Source: Micrococcales bacterium (GTDB taxonomy: Bacteria; Actinomycetota; Actinomycetes; S36-B12; UBA10799). Taken from it: DNA of 64,000 nucleotides. A program made the position numbers and the translations under genes. Of this stretch, positions 9,201 to 17,601 are shown in pieces (position 1 is the stretch's first letter; every line of letters begins with the position of its first letter). The notes under the pieces were generated by a model that saw nothing but the letters and a program-made list of their open reading frames with translations, did not search any database and had not been told where the DNA came from. The stretch lies in contig JADJCR010000002.1 of assembly GCA_016703125.1 (NCBI GenBank), forward strand, positions 1-64,000, in the 5' to 3' direction.

Positions 9201-12200
9201 GCCGACGCCACGTCGGTGACCTTGTCGACCGACAGCGTGCCGAGCTGCTGGTTCTCGAACACGCAGACACCGACCTCACCTTCGCCGAGCGTGATGGTCA
9301 CCCCGCCAGTGTCGAGGTCACCGCCCTGGAGGTCGGATGGATCGGTGTTCTTCACGCAGTCGAGTTCGGTGAGCCGCCAACCGGGCTTGCCCGCTTCACT
9401 GACGGTGTAGTCCACGGTGCCGGTGCCCGGATTGACCTCGAAGCCCTGGTAGTCGCCGCCGCCGAGTGAGAAGTCCTCGTCGAACGCCGCACCGTCGGTC
9501 GCGTTGAAGTCGAACGTCGCCGAGGAGTCGGCCGGGTCGGTGTTCTTCATCACGAACAGGTAGGCCGGGGACGGGTCCCGGGTGTTGACGTATGTGCACA
9601 CCACGTCGGCGCCGTACCCGAGGTCGCCGGTGACCACGCCGGTCAGCGGGTCCGCGGTGAGGTCCTGCGACCCAGCGCCGGTGCATTCCAGCGACGTCAG
9701 TGCCCAGCCCGACTGGGACGCCTCAGTGACTGTCAGCGCGTCGCCGGGCGCGACGTCGGTGAACACCTCGGTCTGGTTGTTGCCCAACGCGAAGTCCGTG
9801 CCGCCCAGCGCACCGGACGGCGTGAAACTGAACTCCGTGTCGTCGGCGGGGTCATCCGGGTTGATGACGGTCTTCGCGACGGTCAGCCGCGGATATTGCT
9901 GGTTGACGTAGGTGCAGACTGCCGAGTCACCCGGGGTCAGCAGCACATCGACCGCACCGGTACCGGTGTCCCCGAGGACCGGGTTCTGCGGGTCGCTGGC
10001 CAGGACGCATTCGATGTCGGTGAGGGCGAAGCCGCTGTCCCCGGCCGGTGGCGCGGGCTGGCTGCCCTCGGTGACGGTGTAGGTGTCACCGGCCGCAGCG
10101 GGACGCACCGTGTAGGACGTGGCATCGCCGAGGCCGAGGTCGAAGGAATCGTTTCCGGGCTGGCCGGGATCGACCAGGCCGACGCCCTGGACTTCGAAGG
10201 GGAACAACGGGTCCCAGGTCGCAGGAACGTCGTCCTTGACCACCGTCAGGGTCGCCGGCGGAAGTTCCCCGTTGGTGTAGACGCAGTCGGCCTGCTCACC
10301 GTAGGCCAGGTCGACCGTCACCGCGCCGGTGTCGACGTTGCTGCTGACCACCGTGGTGCCGCTGCAGGAGATCGCGTCGAGCTCCCAGCCGGCCGGCACC
10401 TCGTCCTCGGTGATGCTCACCTGGCCCGGTGCGATGCCCGTGTAGGTCTGGCTCTGCCCGTCGGTCAATGTGAAGGTCGCCGGGCTCAGACCTGCGCTGA
10501 AGCCGAACTCCGCCAGGGACCCGGCGGGGCTGGTCTGCTTGGTGATCGTCAACGACGGCCGGCGTTCGTTGGTGAAGGTGCAGGTCACGTCCTCCTCGGG
10601 CAGGATCGTGACCTTCACCTGGCCCCCGGTCACGGAGGTCGGCGCCTTGTCGCACGTCAGGTCCGTCAGATCCCAGCCCGAGACCGCCGACTCGGTGATG
10701 GTGTACTCGCTGCCGCCACCGTCCGGGCCGTCGAGAGCGATGTTGCGGCTCGCCGGTGGGGTGGTCGGCGCGCTCGAGGTGTTGAGGTCGAAGGCCTGAT
10801 CGCCCGCAGGCACCCCCTGACCGCTGACGGTGAACGGGAAGTCCTGGTCCACCTCGCCGGGGTTGGTGACCTTGACGATGCGCAGGTTGGCCGCCCGGTC
10901 GATGTTGATCGTCATCCGGTCACCGTCGGTGACCGGCCCGTCGTTCTGCGCCCGGTCCTGCGGATTCGACCACTTCGCGGTGACGGTGGCGACGTTCGTG
11001 ACCGACGAGACCGTGCTCGGCGGGTTGAGCACCTCGGTGCACTCGTAGGTCCACGTCTGCCCCACCGGGAGGGTGGTCCCGCTGCCGCTGACTCGCGTCA
11101 CCGGGTCGCATCTGTCGTCCAGCACGCCGACGGTCTGGAGCACGTCGTTGCCCGTGTTCGTCACCGTGTAGACGTAGGTGACCCGCGTGCCGGCCGGGAC
11201 GTTGCCGCCGTCGGGGATGACCACATCGGTGCCGGCCTTCCTTGCGGTCTTCTCGAGGTGGATGGCCGGCGTCTTGACTTCGATGGACTCATCGGCCGCG
11301 CCGGTCACGGTGGTGCCGTTCGGGTCGATCCCGATCACCGTGACGCTGTTGGTGTGCTCCAGCGGCGTGCTCACTGTGGCGACCGGACCGATCTTCGCCT
11401 GGCAGGTGTAGGTCCACTCCTCGCCCGGTGGCAGGGCACCCGGTGCGCCGGGACCGCTGGGCGCGGAGATGCTCGCGCACTGCGGATCCACCGGCTTAGC
11501 GATCGTCAGGGGGGTGTTGCCGGTGTTGGCCACCGTGAAGGTGTACTCCTCGTTCCACCCTGCGGCGTTGCCGCGCACGGGGTCGTCCTCAGCCACCTTC
11601 GTGACCTGCAGCGCCGGCGCGTAGTCGAAGTCGTTGTACAGCATGCACGACGCCACGTCCGAAGGGTTCATGTCGAACTGGAACGAGGGGTCCTGGTTGC
11701 TCAGCGTCCCGTCCAGCGACGTGGTGGACCCGTTCTCGGCCTTGATCTCGCAGCGCCAGCGATCAGCGGTGAAGTCGGTCTGGACCGCCTCCGACACCGT
11801 CACCGTGGCTTTCTGGCTGGCGACCTTCGGTTTCCACTGGAACGCCGCCGTCCCCTGCGCGCCCGACGTCGCCCGGGTCTGTGCGCTGTTGTCCGGGCCG
11901 GTGGGGTCGACCCACGAGAAGCCGCCCTGAACGCTGGGCTGGACGGTGACGTCCCAGCCGGTGGTCGGGACGTAGTCGGCACCGCTGCTGGTCTGGGCCA
12001 GCTTCTGCACCGTGACGCTGTTGCCGCACAGCGAGGTGACCACCGAGCGCAGGAAGGCGCCGAGGGCCGCGAAGTCGGTGAATGCCACCGCGTCGACCTC
12101 GTTGATCGTCTTGCCGGCCAGCGCCGCTGCCGACTTCTCCAGCACCGGCCCGGAAATCTTCTTCAACCGGTCCTGCGAAGCGGTGCTGGTCAGCCCGTTG

Positions 12201-12856
12201 CCGACACCCACCACGAGCATGCGGGTACCGCGCGCCTTCAGCGCGTTCGCCTGCGTGATGGCGTTGTCCAGCGCGGTGCCGGTGGAGGAGGTGTTGACGT
12301 TGGTGCGCGTGGAGTTGACGTTGTACGCCGTGGGGTCGCCGTCAGTGATGAAAAGGGCCAGTTCCGGGGTGTCTATCCCCTTGATCCCGTCCTCCCAGTT
12401 CGTCCAGGTGAGGGCGCTGTTCTGGATGGAGCCGCCGTTGTAGATGTTGACACCGGCCGGCCGGGGCGGCGGCGGGGTGTAGTAGTTGGCCAGCGCCTGG
12501 GACAGTGCCCCACCACTGCCGGTCGTGCTCGCGTTCACGGGTACCCGACTGCTCAATTGTCCGGAGAACGTGGCGAACTGGGTGATCCGCAAGGTGGAGT
12601 TGGTGTCCTTCAGCGCCGCCGTGAGGTCGCGCCCGGCGTTGCGCACCGTGTTCACCGCTCCGGCGGACTGGATGGAACCCGACGCGTCCAGGATGAGCGT
12701 CGCGTCCAGCCCGCAGGTCTCGTCGATCGCGGGGTTCGGGGCCGGGGTCACCGCCGCGGCCTGCGCCTGCGGGGTCTGGGCGACACCCGGGGGCGCGGCC
12801 ACCAGACCGGTGACGAGCAACGATCCGACTGCGACGCCCACGAATCCCCGACGCAC
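6224..12856 (-). CDS. giant secreted VWA-domain protein with 15 tandem Ig/prealbumin-like repeats
   Basis: 2,210 residues from a GTG start preceded by AAGGGGG. A signal peptide is followed by a von Willebrand A domain (about residues 45-270) with MIDAS elements LDASGSI and FITDGDP. Then come two DUF11-like repeats, eight repeats opening LTxxK and carrying TVTE-type cores (SpaA/prealbumin-like), and five repeats of the xxKTPSA...TYTYxVTN type, most followed by a DDKCxPVxYxSGD segment (DUF7507-like). The C-terminus is a basic, Cys-containing domain ending TWRRTWVIRP, with no LPXTG sorting signal or final helix. Likely an extracellular adhesin or matrix protein. The frame is intact over 6.6 kb, unlike several neighbours. 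Confidence 0.85.
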   Translation of the reverse strand: MRRGFVGVAVGSLLVTGLVAAPPGVAQTPQAQAAAVTPAPNPAIDETCGLDATLILDASGSIQSAGAVNTVRNAGRDLTAALKDTNSTLRITQFATFSGQLSSRVPVNASTTGSGGALSQALANYYTPPPPRPAGVNIYNGGSIQNSALTWTNWEDGIKGIDTPELALFITDGDPTAYNVNSTRTNVNTSSTGTALDNAITQANALKARGTRMLVVGVGNGLTSTASQDRLKKISGPVLEKSAAALAGKTINEVDAVAFTDFAALGAFLRSVVTSLCGNSVTVQKLAQTSSGADYVPTTGWDVTVQPSVQGGFSWVDPTGPDNSAQTRATSGAQGTAAFQWKPKVASQKATVTVSEAVQTDFTADRWRCEIKAENGSTTSLDGTLSNQDPSFQFDMNPSDVASCMLYNDFDYAPALQVTKVAEDDPVRGNAAGWNEEYTFTVANTGNTPLTIAKPVDPQCASISAPSGPGAPGALPPGEEWTYTCQAKIGPVATVSTPLEHTNSVTVIGIDPNGTTVTGAADESIEVKTPAIHLEKTARKAGTDVVIPDGGNVPAGTRVTYVYTVTNTGNDVLQTVGVLDDRCDPVTRVSGSGTTLPVGQTWTYECTEVLNPPSTVSSVTNVATVTAKWSNPQDRAQNDGPVTDGDRMTINIDRAANLRIVKVTNPGEVDQDFPFTVSGQGVPAGDQAFDLNTSSAPTTPPASRNIALDGPDGGGSEYTITESAVSGWDLTDLTCDKAPTSVTGGQVKVTILPEEDVTCTFTNERRPSLTITKQTSPAGSLAEFGFSAGLSPATFTLTDGQSQTYTGIAPGQVSITEDEVPAGWELDAISCSGTTVVSSNVDTGAVTVDLAYGEQADCVYTNGELPPATLTVVKDDVPATWDPLFPFEVQGVGLVDPGQPGNDSFDLGLGDATSYTVRPAAAGDTYTVTEGSQPAPPAGDSGFALTDIECVLASDPQNPVLGDTGTGAVDVLLTPGDSAVCTYVNQQYPRLTVAKTVINPDDPADDTEFSFTPSGALGGTDFALGNNQTEVFTDVAPGDALTVTEASQSGWALTSLECTGAGSQDLTADPLTGVVTGDLGYGADVVCTYVNTRDPSPAYLFVMKNTDPADSSATFDFNATDGAAFDEDFSLGGGDYQGFEVNPGTGTVDYTVSEAGKPGWRLTELDCVKNTDPSDLQGGDLDTGGVTITLGEGEVGVCVFENQQLGTLSVDKVTDVASARGFDFTATGVTPGTFSLTGGGSPQVYAGIVAGTVITVTEDVPTAAPDRWSLSDITCDGTTGPAHDLATGEASFTMGAGEDVDCTYSDVKVPAATVQIVKAADPADGTQFAFAASGDDGGVSPADESFTLAPDGDIAVKTMTVHPAADGESFRFAEPGPLPAGWNLTDIECVNGGDVVGSTDFTAAGGHVDVNIDPGDTITCTFTDVKDATLTVVKEAPDDPSQDFDFEWTAGADFTLRDQQSRSATGLSAGQYTVAEVDLPADWYLDGPEGEHPTCVGTAAAVDYTPELGATVDLAPGEQAVCTFADFFEYDPQITLVKTPDRQVVLEGKPVIYTYTVTNSGNVNVNTVGALNDTIEDDRCSPVTYVSGGTPPTMAPGESWSFTCTVSAMTANTATNVALATMQGPDGQITATDTATVEVLVPALDLVKTVDQPVVYPGTGVTYTYVATNTGQTPFEGPAGLDDWITDDTCSPVGYHSGDVGGDAVLDVGESWRYLCSMPISADTTNTATFTGTPFIAASPDSGDKQTGEPMQATATADVEVIQKGIAITKTPSAPGGVMKDGTLLVPLGTEVTYTYEVTSGAATVPMDVLDVTDNKCAPVQYQSGDTSGDGMVDPGETWIYTCKAVFNGISTVTNTVVVTAVEPILGGLAEDSDHATVKSYKGSIAIKKSPSAELVPKGTPVTFTYTAMNDGTVDLTDVTVVDDKCAPVTYVSGDDGDGVMKPGDEWTFRCVSPLTDDTTNVAEATGTTPSGGKVTDSTSVTVLVVGGRLNPAIAVTKTPSATQVDEGGKVTYRYEVTNAGTMPLANIRMSDDKCSPVTYVSGDDNGDGLLTSSASGEGWPDKTWIYTCTTRITKKTTNTVTATGSPWNAGQVVGADVSAVAKATVTVTKQLPINVDPVKNCKGGTCVKASKTNKYGTLKYRTKCRPVGSSAAGEVSYCRTKVTKNGAVKVKVFGYRKVKVTVWITAVPKPKYKDTWNRNTWRRTWVIRP

Positions 12857-13005
12857 GGCGGACCCCCTTCACTCCCGGTGCTTGCGCAGGTGATCTTGGC
12901 AGCCGCCCAGTCGCGGTGGCGCGCTGAGCCGATCAGGCACCCCAGGGCACGCCTCGGGTGGTCACGGGCTGTGATGCAGGCCGGCCGGAGCAGGCGGGCC
13001 CAGAG

Positions 13006-13407
13006 TCACCCCGCGAGGAACGACAACCGCACCGTCCGCCGCGGGTTGTCCCCGTTGGGGTCGACCAGGACGATGCTCTGCCAGACCCCCAGCGCCAGCC
13101 GGCCGCCCACCACCGGGACCGAGACGCTCGGCGCGACGAAGGCGGGCAGGACATGATCGCGGCCGTGCCCGACGCTGCCGTGGCGGTGGCGGTAGATGTC
13201 TGCGGTGGGCAGCAACCGCTCGAGGGCGTCGGCCAGGTCGGGCTCACTGCCGGCTCCGGTCTCGATGAGGGCGACGCCGGCCGTGGCGTGCGGCACGAAG
13301 ACGTTGAGCAGCCCGTCGCCCTGACCGGAGACGAAAGCCTGGGCCTCGCCGGTGAGGTCGGTGACCAGCCGGTCGCGGCTGTGGACGGCCAACTCGACGG
13401 TGTGCAT
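13006..13407 (-). CDS. YjbQ family protein (UPF0047)
   Basis: 133 residues, the normal size for the family. It shows the signature histidines in VFVPHATAGVALIE and HRHGSVGHGRDHVLP and the C-terminal GVWQSIVLVDPNGD block. YjbQ-type proteins bind metal and have weak thiamine-phosphate synthase activity in vitro; the physiological role is unclear. The ATG overlaps the last base of the upstream lipoprotein stop codon, so the two genes are probably co-translated with the hydrolase before them. Confidence 0.9.
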   Translation of the reverse strand: MHTVELAVHSRDRLVTDLTGEAQAFVSGQGDGLLNVFVPHATAGVALIETGAGSEPDLADALERLLPTADIYRHRHGSVGHGRDHVLPAFVAPSVSVPVVGGRLALGVWQSIVLVDPNGDNPRRTVRLSFLAG

Positions 13408-14033
13408 CAGCCGACGGTCACCTCGGTGACCCGCCCGTCCACAACGGTGGCGTTCAGCCGGTCGGGCCGGTAGTCCATGGTCACCGGCCTGCTCTCTCCG
13501 TCCACGGAAACGACCCGGAACGCATACCCCTCGTCCTGCGCTGCCGTCCGGGCACGGGCGAGCTTCATCCCCACCAGGGTGGCGCCGTAAACCGCCGGCG
13601 AGTCCGGCTGCGCGAATCGGACAACCGCTTCTCGCCCGGTCCGCAGCGTCAGTTGCACCTCGTCGCTGTCGTAGTACTCGGCCCGCTCCAGCGCTGTGAA
13701 GTACTGCTGCTCCGCCTCCATCTGCGCCGCCGATCCGCCCATCTCGGTGCTGGTGATCGGCCCGATGTCGATACCGCCGTCCTCGGTCGCGGTGAATGGC
13801 GCGGAGTAGGTGTTGACGGCGGCCTTGCCGGTCACCTGTCCGTCCGCAAAGGTGATTGTCACGTCCTTACCGAGAGCGGCCGGACCCACGAGCAACCACT
13901 CCGACCCGGGCGCCAAGGCCTGCGGCACCGGGGCCGACGGCGTCACGCTCGGCTCGGGTGTCGGCGAACCGCCGTTGCACGCGGTCAGCATCAGAACTGC
14001 CCCGAGGACGATCATCCCGCGCACGGTCCTCAC
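13407..14033 (-). CDS. lipoprotein with META (HslJ)-like domain and I78-inhibitor-like tail
   Basis: The start at GTG 14033 is chosen because it overlaps the previous stop as GTGA. The protein then opens with a lipoprotein signal ending LMLTAC (lipobox) and a Pro/Ser/Thr linker. The middle (PGSEWLLVGPAALGKDVTITFADGQVTG onward) resembles META/HslJ domains. The C-terminal 50 residues (EGYAFRVVSVDG and DYRPDRLNATVVDGRVTEV) resemble peptidase inhibitor I78. Predicted to be exported and membrane-anchored. Function is unknown; inhibition of an extracellular protease is only an inference from the tail. Confidence 0.7.
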   Translation of the reverse strand: MRTVRGMIVLGAVLMLTACNGGSPTPEPSVTPSAPVPQALAPGSEWLLVGPAALGKDVTITFADGQVTGKAAVNTYSAPFTATEDGGIDIGPITSTEMGGSAAQMEAEQQYFTALERAEYYDSDEVQLTLRTGREAVVRFAQPDSPAVYGATLVGMKLARARTAAQDEGYAFRVVSVDGESRPVTMDYRPDRLNATVVDGRVTEVTVG

Positions 14034-14932
14034 CTCTCCGTCACTTGAGCTTCCCGGTCGGCCTTCGCCGCCAGCGCGCCGATCTCCTCGGCGAAGTCCC
14101 CCCACAACTCACGCGGTAGGTCGTGACCCATGCCCGAGTACCCGACGAACTTGGCGTTCGGCAGGTGCCTGGCGATCGCCAACCCGCCACTGGGCGCCAC
14201 GAGCGGGTCGTGCAGGCCGTGGATCACCAGCGTGGGCAGGCGCAGGCGGCGCAATTTGGCCGTGCGGTCGGGCTGGCCGGCGATCGCCGCCAGTTGTCGC
14301 ACATACCCGTGCCCGTCGAGACCCCGGTCGTAGGATCGCCCGCCAAGTTCCATCAGGTACTCCTCGTCGAAGGCGTACCCCTTGGACCCGATGATGCGGA
14401 AGGTCTCCACCGCAGCCTGCTGCGCGGTGGTCCGGTCGTTGACCACCCGGCGCTTGGTCAACCGGCTGAACACCGCGGGTTTCGGGTTGCCCACCCGTCG
14501 CGAGCCCGTGGAGGTCATGATCAACGTCAGGCTGCGGACCCGCCGCGGCTGCGCGACCGCCACCGTCTGGGCGATGAACCCGCCCATGGACGCACCGACC
14601 ACATGCGCGGAGTTCATGCCAAGTTCGTCCATCAACGCCAGGGCATCGCCAGCCATGTCGTCGATGGTGTACGGGGGCTTGCGCCGCCGCAGCGTCACGT
14701 CGATGAACGACGGCGCCGGCAGGTCCGACATGTGTGTGGACAGGCCGGTGTCCCGGTTGTCGTAACGCACGACCCAGTAACCTCTGGCGGCGAGGTCCTC
14801 GCACAACTCGTCGGGCCAGGCGATCATCTGCGTGCCCAGGCCCATGATCAGCAGCATCGGCGTGCCCGCAGGGTCGCCGAACGTCTCGTAAGCCAACTCG
14901 ATACCGTTGGCCCGCACCTTCTTCGCGTTCAT
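14030..14932 (-). CDS. alpha/beta hydrolase
   Basis: 300 residues from ATG 14932 (MNAKKVRANGIELAYETFGD). The nucleophile elbow is GASMGG with family context DELGMNSAHVVGASMGGFIAQ. The acid lies in HGLHDPLVAP and the catalytic histidine in GMGHDLP. It resembles the aromatic or lactone hydrolase-like esterases common in actinobacteria; the substrate is unknown. Its stop overlaps the GTG of the META lipoprotein gene, so it begins a three-gene unit with that gene and yjbQ. Confidence 0.85.
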   Translation of the reverse strand: MNAKKVRANGIELAYETFGDPAGTPMLLIMGLGTQMIAWPDELCEDLAARGYWVVRYDNRDTGLSTHMSDLPAPSFIDVTLRRRKPPYTIDDMAGDALALMDELGMNSAHVVGASMGGFIAQTVAVAQPRRVRSLTLIMTSTGSRRVGNPKPAVFSRLTKRRVVNDRTTAQQAAVETFRIIGSKGYAFDEEYLMELGGRSYDRGLDGHGYVRQLAAIAGQPDRTAKLRRLRLPTLVIHGLHDPLVAPSGGLAIARHLPNAKFVGYSGMGHDLPRELWGDFAEEIGALAAKADREAQVTER

Positions 14933-14942
14933 CCCCTTCAGG

Positions 14943-15785
14943 CTACGCCGAACCCATGTCACCGAACGCCCACTGGTACGCCTCGAGGAACCGTGTCCCC
15001 CACGCCCGCTCGTCGTGGCGGGCCCCCGCGATGACCCGTGCGAGCACGTGGCGGTGCCCGGCCTCCTGCACGGTCAGGCGCAGTTCATCGAGGTGGTCGA
15101 GCAGCACCTGGCTACCGCAGAAGTCCAGCCGCTCCCGATCACCCATGTCGAGGTAGATGTGCTGGGTGGGCCGGGCACCGGCGGCCACGACGGCATCGCG
15201 CAACTCGTACCCGCGCATGGGGGCGTCGAGTGCCACCGGTGAGAACGCGAGCACCTTCGAGACCTGTCGCTGATACTGCGAACCCACGTACAGCGCCATG
15301 TACCCACCCATCGAGGAGCCCGCCACAGCCACGTCGCGGCGGTCCCTGCTGGCCCGGTAGGTCCGTTCCACGAGGTCCTTGACCGGACCCATCAGGAAGG
15401 CCGCGGTCTCGTCGCCGTAGCCGCCGATGCGCTTGAGCAGCCTGGCATCGGGACGCGTGCGGTACTCCCAGTCGCTGATCGTGTACATGGCGAACCGCTA
15501 GTACTTGTTCTGCGGGGCGTCGATCCCGACGACGATGGCCGGCTCACCTGCCTGCGCCGTCTGCAGCCACTGCATCGTCTCGTCGATGCGCCACTCCTTG
15601 TCGTACGTCGACGTGGTGCGGTCGAAGAGGTTGTGCCCGTCGAACATGTAGACGACGCGGTAGTGGCGTCGCGTCCATTCGTAGTCGGCGGGCAGGTAGA
15701 TGCGCACCGTGACCCGGCGGTCGCGCAGCAGCAGCGAGGTGACGTCGATGCGCCCAGCGATGGTGGATCGATGCCGTCGGGCCAT
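14943..15785 (-). pseudogene. esterase-family alpha/beta hydrolase interrupted by one in-frame amber codon
   Basis: Residues 1-95 (MARRHRSTIAGRIDVTSLLL to GIDAPQNKY) and the following segment (RFAMYTISDWEYRTRP to the end) are in the same reading frame, separated only by a TAG at 15498-15500. Together they form a complete putative esterase of the Fes/esterase D type, with GHNLFDR, the nucleophile elbow AGSSMGG and a C-terminal ARHDERAWGTRF histidine region. No indel is needed, so this is a nonsense mutation, a base error or, less likely, readthrough. If translation stops at TAG the product lacks the nucleophile. Confidence 0.75.
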
Positions 15786-15808
15786 GGTGCGCAGGCTACC
15801 GGCCCGCG

Positions 15809-16846
15809 CTACAGCGCTGGGCGCTGCGGATCCAGCACCGTCGCAGGGTCGAAGAAGCGCTTGAGCATCCGCTGCTGGCTCAACATGGACAGCCCGTCCA
15901 CATGCACCCGCGCCTGGACGGCGTACCCGTCGTCAACCTGCGTGTACGCGGTCGGCCCGATCGTGCAGAAGATGCGGAAGCCGGCCTTGCGCAGGTACGC
16001 CAGTGACGCTCCTGCCGCCGGGGAACCGTACGGGTAGACGAGCACCCGGGCGTTCCGGCCGATCAGGGGCTGCACGTACCGCTCCCAGCGGTCGGTGTCG
16101 TTGACCACCTGCTGGTAGGCCACCCTGCCGAGGTCGGGGTGGGCATAGGTGTGCGAACCGAACGCCCAGCCGGTTGCCTTCAGTTGTTGCACGACCGGCG
16201 CGACCCGGCGCTGCTCGCGAAGCGCGCGCTTGCCGTCACCGGACGTCCGGTAGCCGAGGATGCCTTCGAACCCGGTGAGCGCGATGGTGCCTTTCGCCCC
16301 GTCGACCGAGAAGTCCGGGTGGCGGGCGACGAACCGGTCGAGGATCGGGACGATCTCGGAGGCGCGCGACACCACCGTCGTCCCGTCCGGTCGAGTGCGC
16401 TGCGCGGCGATCACGCCGGCGTCGTCGAGCACCAACTTGGAGTTCAGGTGGTTGTCGACCATGTACTGCGGGTAGTTCAAGTCGTCGATGGTGATGACCA
16501 GCGGCTTCTTGCCCTCCGGCAGCATCAGCGGTGCCCGCCGGAACACCTTGCCGCGGGGCGTCTGCACGGTGCGGAAGAGCGACTCGAGGTCGACGAGCAC
16601 CCAGTCGTTGGCATACAGCTGCGGCACGATCTTGCGGAACTCGCGAGCGGTGACCATCCACTTGTTGAACTCTGCCGGCTGGGTCCCGCGGTGCAGGGTG
16701 TACTTCGGCTCGGGCAGCAGCGGATGGAAGAAGATGTGTTCCACGGGTCCGCGGTAGCGCACGAGGGGCGTGTCGTCGGCCACGGCCGGACCAGCGGCGA
16801 GCACTGTGGCCAGAGCCAGAACCGGGACCACCCGCGAAGCCTTCAC
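15809..16846 (-). CDS. secreted polysaccharide deacetylase (NodB homology)
   Basis: 345 residues with a signal peptide (MKASRVVPVLALATVLAAGP, then AVA). NodB-type motifs are present: the metal-binding aspartates in LVITIDDLNYPQ and the HxxxH pair in AFGSHTYAHPDL, followed by VYPYGSP. This family removes acetyl groups from cell-wall or capsular polysaccharide outside the cell. Length suits a single catalytic domain with an N-terminal extension. It stands alone on the minus strand between an esterase and a lipoprotein gene. Confidence 0.88.
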   Translation of the reverse strand: MKASRVVPVLALATVLAAGPAVADDTPLVRYRGPVEHIFFHPLLPEPKYTLHRGTQPAEFNKWMVTAREFRKIVPQLYANDWVLVDLESLFRTVQTPRGKVFRRAPLMLPEGKKPLVITIDDLNYPQYMVDNHLNSKLVLDDAGVIAAQRTRPDGTTVVSRASEIVPILDRFVARHPDFSVDGAKGTIALTGFEGILGYRTSGDGKRALREQRRVAPVVQQLKATGWAFGSHTYAHPDLGRVAYQQVVNDTDRWERYVQPLIGRNARVLVYPYGSPAAGASLAYLRKAGFRIFCTIGPTAYTQVDDGYAVQARVHVDGLSMLSQQRMLKRFFDPATVLDPQRPAL

Positions 16847-16918
16847 AGATTCACGGTAGGCGTGTGCCGTCGCGGAGCCGGCGATTCCGCACGCCGTGTC
16901 GCTGGACTGTCGCTGGCT

Positions 16919-17488
16919 TCAGCCGACGCGCGCCGCCGCCATCGCGGCCAGTTGCTGCGCCTGCTCGACCGTCGCGCCCTCGAGCCCGATCTGCACCGAG
17001 ATGAACCGGTCACCCACCAGCATCCCGATCACCGGTGACTGCGTCTCCTCGTTGATGACGACATACGCCTTGTCGGCGCCCGCGACGTCCGTCGGCTCGG
17101 CCTCCCCGCCGAAGTACGCCGTGGCCAGTTCGACGTTGGTGTCGTAGGACTCCTGCCCGTCGATCTGCGACACCGCCACGGCGACCAGCGCGATCGGCAG
17201 TTCCACGCCGCTGCTGTCGTCGGTCATGGTGTAGGTGCAGGTCACGATCTGGCGGGCGTCGTCGGTTTCCTGTTCGCCCTCGCCGAAGTCGCTGTCGAGC
17301 ACCTGGTTGATCTCCTGTGCGGTGAGCAGGCCGCACGCGTCGTCGGCGGCCACGGGCGTCACCGAGGTCGGGGCGGCGGACGTCGCAGCCATCGACTCCG
17401 CGGGGGGCTCGGGATTGGTCGGCGACCCGCCACACCCCGCCAGGGCCAGCCCGCAGGTGAGCGCACCGGCTGCCATCAGCATCCTCAT
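16919..17488 (-). CDS. lipoprotein, DUF3558-like
   Basis: 189 residues from ATG 17488 (MRMLMAAGALTCGLALAGCG), a clear lipobox LAGC. A Pro/Ser/Thr linker is followed by a domain with conserved features CGLLTAQEINQVL, TCTYTM and DKAYVV, like the DUF3558 lipoproteins of actinobacteria. Predicted to be anchored on the outer face of the membrane. No enzymatic motif is visible and function is unknown. It is transcribed away from the divergent helicase gene. Confidence 0.75.
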   Translation of the reverse strand: MRMLMAAGALTCGLALAGCGGSPTNPEPPAESMAATSAAPTSVTPVAADDACGLLTAQEINQVLDSDFGEGEQETDDARQIVTCTYTMTDDSSGVELPIALVAVAVSQIDGQESYDTNVELATAYFGGEAEPTDVAGADKAYVVINEETQSPVIGMLVGDRFISVQIGLEGATVEQAQQLAAMAAARVG

Positions 17489-17601
17489 GGGCACGCAACC
17501 TAGCAGCACGGCCCGAGACCCGGCGCGCTAACGGCTACCCTGAAGGAGCGCGCGTCGCCCGATGCTTCAAGCGCCGGCGATAACGACTGGAGACCGCGAC
17601 T

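Noticed and set aside
12857..12890. CCGGGAGTGA before the VWA gene as a third copy of the nested-stem element
   Set aside because: Only one arm is present. There is no inner stem and no 17-base spacing, and it overlaps the ribosome site.
9896..13156. 1,086-codon open frame on the plus strand
   Set aside because: It is antisense to the VWA repeat protein. High GC and repeat codons keep the opposite frame open; the composition is Arg/Gly/His-rich with no domain.
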